Assembly (NCBI RefSeq): GCF_025567625.1
Contig: NZ_JAOQJC010000015.1
Location: 85,456-149,455 of the forward strand
Source: Paenibacillus sp. J5C2022
GTDB lineage: Bacteria; Bacillota; Bacilli; Paenibacillales; Paenibacillaceae
Reading direction: 5' to 3'
Length of the DNA stretch: 64,000 nt
Shown here: positions 58,803-64,000 of the stretch, piece after piece
Layout: every line of letters starts with the position of its first letter
Numbering within the stretch: position 1 is the stretch's first letter
Position numbers and translations under genes: made by a program
The notes under the pieces: generated by a model
Databases searched by the model: none
What the model saw: the letters and a program-made list of their open reading frames with translations, nothing else
What the model was told of the DNA's origin: nothing

Positions 58803-60092
58803 TTATTGATTATGTTTATTGTAGAAAATGGCGTCCAAAGCTTCCAGGTACTGATCCACGTTGCCCGTTACGAACATCTCTTGTGTCGCCTTGCCCACTT
58901 CAGCGTTCACTCCCGGCGGCCAGAGGCGCTCGATTGTCGGGTAGATTTTGCCATCGGTGATCAATTCGGTCAGCAAAGTAATTTCTTCACGGCTGCTCTT
59001 CACGTCCTTGATGCCGGACGGATAGCCCGCCATCGCCAAGTAAGTCTCCACATTTTCCTTCTCGGACATGAAGGAGATGAACTTGCGGGCCGCTTCTTCG
59101 TTCTCGCCATTAGCAGGCAAGCCGATCGCCGTATCCACCGATACTTGCGTTTTGATGTCCGCTGCATTCACAGTCGGAAGAGGGAACATCGCGAAGTCCA
59201 GATCCGGGCTGGATTCCTTGATTTCCTTAATGGCCCAGATGCCCGTGAACCACATCGCCGTCTCGCCGTTCGCGAAGGCGCGCAGGGCGTCGTCGTAACC
59301 GGTGCCCATCATATCCTTCTGACCGTACTTGCGAATATCCAGCAGTGATTGCGCGAACGGCTTGAAATCCGGATTGTCGGCAATATGCGCCTTGCCGTTC
59401 ATGACGTCTTCAAGAAATTGTTCGATGTCCGGCATGGTCTGGCCCATCTTGTATACGACCTCCTGGCGGATGCCGTTATAGTCTTTGTCATGGAAGTAGA
59501 ACGGAGTGATGCCGGCAGCTTGCAGCTTATCGGCAGCGTCAATCAGTTCTGCTTGCGTTGAAGGAGGCTGTAATCCCAAGCTAGCGAACATCTCTTTGTT
59601 ATAGTACATGCCCAGTGTGGCAACGCCGATTGGAACCGCATAATTTTTGCCGTCGATTTTGCTCAAGTCCGCAATAGCGGGTTGAACGTTGGCCATAAGC
59701 GGATCGTTCGTCAGATCGAGAACCTGGCCTTCCTTGGCCATTTTCTGAAAGACGGAGTTGTGCGGATAATGCGTGAATACGGCAGGCGCATCCTTCGTCG
59801 ACACCCGCATCGACCAGACGTTCTCGGGATTAGGCACATTGTTTTGCTCCACCTTGATGCCGGGGTTGCTGGCTTCGAATTTGCTGATCAGATCGTTGAC
59901 AACGTCAACAGCTTCGGGCTTCATTTGGAAATACTCGATTTTTACCGTGTCGGCTGATTTGCCGCCCTTGTCGCTATTGCTGGAAACGTCTTCAGAATTG
60001 CCGTTGCCGGTATTGCTGGAACAGCCCGCTGCGACGACCATTGTCAGACAAGTCAGCGCTGCGATTCCGCCCTTGAACCATCTTGCTTTCAT
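58803..60092 (-). CDS. sugar-binding lipoprotein of a CUT1 importer
   Basis: A 429-residue solute-binding protein. The signal peptide (LTCLTMVVAAGCSS) has a lipobox with Cys near residue 24, then a Ser/Asn-rich linker (SSNTGNGNSEDVSS). The mature part is a type 1 extracellular binding fold: FEASNPGIKVEQNN, PAVFTHYPHN, NYAVPIGVATLGMYYNKEMF, FANGETAMWFTGIWA and AARKFISFMS. AAAGGGGATGTA precedes the ATG. It captures the sugar outside the cell for the two permeases, and its gene follows the YesN-like regulator after a 115-base gap in which no clear promoter was found. Confidence 0.95.
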   Translation of the reverse strand: MKARWFKGGIAALTCLTMVVAAGCSSNTGNGNSEDVSSNSDKGGKSADTVKIEYFQMKPEAVDVVNDLISKFEASNPGIKVEQNNVPNPENVWSMRVSTKDAPAVFTHYPHNSVFQKMAKEGQVLDLTNDPLMANVQPAIADLSKIDGKNYAVPIGVATLGMYYNKEMFASLGLQPPSTQAELIDAADKLQAAGITPFYFHDKDYNGIRQEVVYKMGQTMPDIEQFLEDVMNGKAHIADNPDFKPFAQSLLDIRKYGQKDMMGTGYDDALRAFANGETAMWFTGIWAIKEIKESSPDLDFAMFPLPTVNAADIKTQVSVDTAIGLPANGENEEAARKFISFMSEKENVETYLAMAGYPSGIKDVKSSREEITLLTELITDGKIYPTIERLWPPGVNAEVGKATQEMFVTGNVDQYLEALDAIFYNKHNQ

Positions 60093-60207
60093 GTGTACAT
60101 CCCCTTTAGCAGTAATTGTTGTTGTCGTACGGGATACATTGTAGCAACGGGAACGGCAGTGAATATAGGAGAATTATGACACTCTTTATATGAGAATAAT
60201 GACCATT

Positions 60208-61731
60208 TCATTGACCGCTGCGGCTGTTCGCCGATTTGCTTCGATCCTTGCCCGGGGTTCTTCCGAACACCTTCTTGTACATATGGATGAAGTAGGAATA
60301 ATCGTTGAAGCCGGCTTCGCTCGCCACTTCCGCCACTGTCCGTCCGCACTGATTCTCCAGCATGCTTTTCGCTTTGTTCATACGCACCTGGAGCAGGTAG
60401 GCGGAGAAGCTCATGCCGACTTTGCGTTTAAATTGGCGGCTGAGATAGCTTGGATCGACGAAGTGCTTCTGCTGGGCCAGTTCTTCCAGCGTTATCCGCT
60501 GTTTGTAATGGATATCTACGTGTGCCTTTATATTTTCTACGATGTCTTGCTGTGCTTCATGGCTATGGATATGATCAATCACAGTTTTAACGGATGCAAT
60601 CAATTGCTGCCCCAATATGTCCAAGGTGGGATAGTGCAGCAGATTGCGCTGCTCCAGGAAGCGGAAGCGAATCGTATCGGAATATTTCTCGCCGAATCCG
60701 TTCAAAGCGTTAATCGTACCGGCCAGCCAGTCTTGCATCATGGGCGCGGAGTACTTATGCTTGCGGGCTTCCGCAAGCCATTGCGATACCATGGCTGCCG
60801 ACTCATCCGATTTCAGCTTGTGCAGGTTACGGATAAAAGCTTCCGTCCACTCTTGAAGAACACCGGCGGCATAGAAGTTGTCATTCCTTGTCTCATGAAA
60901 TGCAACGATTTCATCACAGCCGGCTATCATACTCTGTACGGCAGCGGTTTTGGCTTCGGCATAACAATGGCGCAACAGCGCCCCATCGTGCTGGATGGAA
61001 CTGATGCCTGCATGAACAAGCCTGCCGCCTTGACGCTTCAATGCCGGTTGCAGCGTCGATGTCAGCAACAGCCGCAGCTCGTTCTCCATCCGGGGCATAA
61101 GCTGTTCGCCCATGCTTATCGATGACAAGGGCATCCACAAGACAAGCCAGCCTTCATAATGCTTGTCCGGTATGACAACAGCGTCAGACATTCGCTTGTC
61201 CAAGTGTTCCAACGCTAGTTCATCGCCTCCTATCCAATCCGCTTGAAGGAATACGATCTGGAAGCCGCGGGACGTTAACGTATTCGTTTCGGGAGTCACT
61301 GCTGTCTCCTCCAGACTATATAAGCAAGCTGAGAGGGCTTCGCGTCGCTTCCTTCGGCTTGCGGCTTGAAGCTGCTGCTCCAGCCGATCCAGCAACGGGT
61401 ACAGCTCATCTCTGCTCATGGGCTTAAGCAAGTAATGCTCCACTTTGTATTGAATCGCTTGCTGCGCGTAGGCGAAGTCGTCATAGCCGCTAATGATGGC
61501 GACGAATATGCCGGGATGGCTGGCATGGATCTCTGCCGCAAGATTGATTCCGTCAAGGCCAGGCATGCGTATATCCGTCAGGACGAGATCGGGCGTCTGC
61601 GATTGCACCAGGCCCAAGGCGGAGAGCCCGTCTTCAGCTTCCAGTATGTGCACGGAGCTGCTCCAGTCCGTTACCATTTGCACGACTGCTTTTCTTGCAA
61701 TATACTCGTCGTCCGCAATTAATATTTTCAC
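60208..61731 (-). CDS. YesN-like response regulator with AraC DNA-binding domain
   Basis: A 507-residue regulator. The receiver domain has IADDEYIARK, the phospho-Asp in LVLTDIRMPGLDGI, Ser in ISGYDDF and Lys in HYLLKPMSRDEL. A middle region of about 270 residues of the YesN type follows, and a C-terminal AraC helix-turn-helix pair (ITLEELAQQKHFVDPSYLSRQFKR, then VAEVASEAGFNDYSYFIHMYKK). The start overlaps the kinase stop by four bases. It is expected to switch on the importer genes downstream when the partner kinase senses the sugar. Confidence 0.93.
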   Translation of the reverse strand: MKILIADDEYIARKAVVQMVTDWSSSVHILEAEDGLSALGLVQSQTPDLVLTDIRMPGLDGINLAAEIHASHPGIFVAIISGYDDFAYAQQAIQYKVEHYLLKPMSRDELYPLLDRLEQQLQAASRRKRREALSACLYSLEETAVTPETNTLTSRGFQIVFLQADWIGGDELALEHLDKRMSDAVVIPDKHYEGWLVLWMPLSSISMGEQLMPRMENELRLLLTSTLQPALKRQGGRLVHAGISSIQHDGALLRHCYAEAKTAAVQSMIAGCDEIVAFHETRNDNFYAAGVLQEWTEAFIRNLHKLKSDESAAMVSQWLAEARKHKYSAPMMQDWLAGTINALNGFGEKYSDTIRFRFLEQRNLLHYPTLDILGQQLIASVKTVIDHIHSHEAQQDIVENIKAHVDIHYKQRITLEELAQQKHFVDPSYLSRQFKRKVGMSFSAYLLQVRMNKAKSMLENQCGRTVAEVASEAGFNDYSYFIHMYKKVFGRTPGKDRSKSANSRSGQ

Positions 61732-63566
61732 TTTGTGGCATCTCCTTTAACGATTGGAATGGTGAGCGTGATCGTGGTGCCGTCCTGCTGGTTGCTCCTG
61801 ACCTTCATCCAGTATCCGTCACCATAAAAATGCTTGATGCGCGTATAAACGTTCATAAGTCCATAGTTTCTGCCGTTGTCGGAGCCGTCAAGTGGCTGAT
61901 CCTGGCGCAGCATCTCATTCAGTTCCTCCAGCTTGTCGGGGTGGATGCCGACACCGTCGTCATGTACGAAGATATAGAGGGATTGCCCCACGCGTTTGAT
62001 TGTTAAGCTCAGCGTTCCCCTTCCCACTTTAGGCTCGAGTCCGTGGTAGAAGCTGTTTTCGATAATCGGCTGGATCAGAAATTTCAATATTTTGCATGGC
62101 ATGACTTCCGGATCGATCCGGTACTCCACTTGAAATCGGTTGTAGAAGCGAATCTGTTGAATCTTCACGTAGTTGTCGATTTGCTCCAGTTCATTGGCAA
62201 TGGTCACTTCGTCGCCGTATTTGATGTTATACCTGTACAGGCTGGATAAGCACTTGGTCATCGTAGAGATATCTTCCATCCGGTGAAGCTCCGATATGGC
62301 GTGAATGGTATTTAATGTGTTATATAGAAAATGCGGATTGATTTGCGCTTGCAGCATTTTCAACTCTGATTTTTTCTGCAGCATTCCTGCGGCAATCTCG
62401 GATTCTCTGCTCCTTCGCAACCGATTTATCATATCGTTGAAGCTGTTGATCAGACGGCCGATCTCATCTTCGCGTTCGCTGTAAGCTGCGACGTGATGCA
62501 GATGACCGCTGTCTATCGTTTTCATGGCGCCGCTTAGCTTCAATATCGGGTTGATGAAGTAACGGTGGAAGAAGTACGCAAGCGAGAAAGCGGCCGCCAG
62601 CGCCAGTAGGCTGAATAGGACGTAATTGAACGAATGTCCGATGAACGTATTGACGATCTGTGCATCGGGAATGAAATGAATGATCGTCCACCCCGTCACC
62701 TTATTGATACTGCCGCCTACCATATAATGCTGATCGTTCCACTCCAGTCTGGATACTTTCGTGCTGCCCGTTGTCAAGTCCAGCCGGGAGAGAGAGGAAG
62801 TCAGCTGACCGACAAGTTCCGGATCAATCATATTGGGCCGGCCTTCGGAATGATAGACGATCGTGTTGCCGTCCAGCACAATCGTTTGCAGCTTTAATTG
62901 CCCTTGCGTCGATATGCCCCCAAGCATGTTTTCGATCGCTTTGGCATAAATCTCAATCTTGACGTACGCTTCCCGTCCCTTGTTCAAGTTAAGGTCGGAC
63001 AGGTAGCGCACGATGGAGATGAACTGCTTCTGATTATGGCTCAAGCTGAGCGACTGGCCGTAGTTGCCCGGAACGGATACGACGAAGCTGCCCTTCTGCA
63101 GCTGTTCCTTGCCGATGTAGCCGACGGTCTCGAGCACACTATGCGCGTTCTCGGGCTTGCTGCCATATATACTGCCATTAGGCGCGGCAACGGAGATCGT
63201 AGCAATATTCCCGTTGATCAGCACCAGCTGCTCCAGGGCGGTCTGCATATAGTTGGCATCTTTAATATATTGGTTCTCCGTTGACGGCATGGATTTGTCC
63301 ATAATGTTGTAGAGCTTGTGCTCAGTCAGATAGAAGAATGAATTGCGGGAGAGATTGTTGAAGAAATCGTTAACGGTTACATTCGTACGCGAATCCAGTT
63401 GTTGAAGGATATCTTCATAATCGGAATTGGTCTGGCGATAGAGATGAGCGCCGTTGATGAACAGTGCGGACATGACGGGAACCGCGATAAGAAGCAGGTA
63501 AGTCACAATCAACTTGGTGCGGAATGACGTCTGTTGGAATCGTTTGATCATGTTGCTCTTAAGCAT
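61728..63566 (-). CDS. YesM-like sensor histidine kinase
   Basis: A 612-residue membrane kinase. The first helix is near residues 17-37 (LIVTYLLLIAVPVMSALF) and the second near 312-333 (YVLFSLLALAAAFSLAYF), with an extracellular sensor of about 270 residues. HAMP follows, then the His_kinase motif LQAQINPHFLYNTLNTIHAI with the phospho-His, and the ATPase domain with QPIIENSFYHGLE and DDGVGI, then GLMNVYTRI. Such YesM kinases pair with AraC-type YesN regulators and sense extracellular sugars. The ribosome site is AAAGGAAAG before ATG 63566. It is the first gene of the minus-strand operon. Confidence 0.93.
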   Translation of the reverse strand: MLKSNMIKRFQQTSFRTKLIVTYLLLIAVPVMSALFINGAHLYRQTNSDYEDILQQLDSRTNVTVNDFFNNLSRNSFFYLTEHKLYNIMDKSMPSTENQYIKDANYMQTALEQLVLINGNIATISVAAPNGSIYGSKPENAHSVLETVGYIGKEQLQKGSFVVSVPGNYGQSLSLSHNQKQFISIVRYLSDLNLNKGREAYVKIEIYAKAIENMLGGISTQGQLKLQTIVLDGNTIVYHSEGRPNMIDPELVGQLTSSLSRLDLTTGSTKVSRLEWNDQHYMVGGSINKVTGWTIIHFIPDAQIVNTFIGHSFNYVLFSLLALAAAFSLAYFFHRYFINPILKLSGAMKTIDSGHLHHVAAYSEREDEIGRLINSFNDMINRLRRSRESEIAAGMLQKKSELKMLQAQINPHFLYNTLNTIHAISELHRMEDISTMTKCLSSLYRYNIKYGDEVTIANELEQIDNYVKIQQIRFYNRFQVEYRIDPEVMPCKILKFLIQPIIENSFYHGLEPKVGRGTLSLTIKRVGQSLYIFVHDDGVGIHPDKLEELNEMLRQDQPLDGSDNGRNYGLMNVYTRIKHFYGDGYWMKVRSNQQDGTTITLTIPIVKGDATK

Positions 63567-63831
63567 GTGAGACTTTCCTTTCCTGATGCTTCTCCCAAGA
63601 TGTACGGTGAGAATTCGAATTCGCTCGTATATGTCCTAACTATTATCACAATTTTTGAAAGAGAGCTAGCAAAAAAACGGATTCTGTATACGCTGTTCCA
63701 AATTGCCGATGTGGAATATAGCTGGATTCGCGGTGGTAACGAGGAAAAGCGGGATAATGTCTGTATCCGCGCCGCGAACTACGCAGGAAGAGGACTTCAT
63801 GACGGATGAGATAATTTTTTTAAAAAAGGGG

Positions 63832-63861
63832 TTGCCAAGATTGGACAGGCTATGGTATATT
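63832..63861 (+). promoter_or_regulatory. rRNA operon promoter
   Basis: TTGCCA (63832-63837), an 18-base spacer and TATATT (63856-63861), preceded by an A/T-rich tract (63811-63827) that could act as an UP element. The 265 bases between the kinase start and this promoter show no other gene. Confidence 0.6.
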
Positions 63862-64000
63862 CTAATTCCGGCCGCGAGATAAGCGGTTGGGTGAAAGAAA
63901 AGAGATTGTTCCTTGAAAACTGAACAACGAGCGAAACTGCCCCGTTTAAAGGTTTGCGAAGCAAATCCTGCATCGTAAGCATTTGACGGAAAAGCAATAT
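63862..64000 (+). other. rRNA operon leader, 16S gene expected beyond the window
   Basis: CCTTGAAAACTGAACAACGAGCG at about 63911-63933 is typical of the leaders of Bacillales rRNA operons. The 16S gene itself is not in the window, since no 16S start (AGAGTTTGATC) was seen before base 64000. Confidence 0.7.

Noticed and set aside
63534..63809. 91-codon frame between the kinase and the rRNA promoter
   Set aside because: It starts inside the kinase gene on the other strand, has no ribosome site and no recognisable content.

Overview
The window looks like a chromosomal segment of a spore-forming Firmicute of the Paenibacillus type. This is inferred from content: a gamma-type spore protein behind a sigma-G-like promoter, PrkA and SpoVR, a YhcN/YlaJ spore lipoprotein, LiaFSR-like and YesMN-like signalling, LplABC-type sugar uptake without its own ATPase, strong AGGAGG ribosome sites, and a Bacillales-style rRNA leader at the right edge. 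Most genes are moderately GC-rich; the stretch from about 28.0 to 43.1 kb looks more AT-rich. No IS element, prophage, CRISPR array or tRNA was seen.

Left part (1-28 kb), mostly housekeeping, stress and sporulation genes: the 3' part of thrS; a secreted 3D-domain protein whose ribosome site lies inside a long terminator-like hairpin; a spore protein; liaF-liaS-liaR; a YugN-like gene; htrA with a CssRS-like pair; ispH; a 51-bp tandem repeat array; aroF; a beta-type glutamine synthetase; an SDR plus ceramidase-like pair; serC; an orphan response regulator; trmL; an AbrB-like regulator; a 32-residue membrane protein; a fold-type I aminotransferase homologue lacking its PLP lysine; a DUF2161 protein; then prkA, a spore lipoprotein, a WGxxGxxG protein and spoVR.

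Middle (28-43 kb), a glycan-use locus: ROK regulator, cytoplasmic glycoside-hydrolase-like protein, two permeases, solute-binding lipoprotein, second hydrolase-like protein, membrane AraC regulator, and a 1121-residue secreted protein (FIMAH, DUF4838-type, CBM9-like) behind a sequence matching the catabolite-repression (cre) consensus at every position. The substrate is unknown. A plausible scheme is extracellular cleavage or binding, ABC import powered by a shared ATPase encoded elsewhere, then cytoplasmic trimming.

Right part (43-64 kb): six tightly coupled genes (FabH-like synthase, ATP-grasp, OleD-like epimerase/reductase, metallo-beta-lactamase fold, F390-synthetase-like adenylating enzyme, SDR) that look like an uncharacterised fatty-acyl-derived metabolite pathway. 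A heterodimeric ABC exporter follows, then a DUF1232 protein. On the minus strand are glutaminase and a sugar-uptake operon (YesM/YesN, binding protein, two permeases, EEP-fold phosphodiesterase, and a downstream HAD phosphatase). The last 170 bases carry the promoter and leader of an rRNA operon whose 16S gene would start beyond the window.

The strongest leads for something undescribed are the six-gene fatty-acyl cluster, the glycan locus, the lysine-less aminotransferase, the 51-bp hairpin repeat array, and the occluding hairpin after thrS. All functional calls rest on motif recognition by eye; no database search was run.
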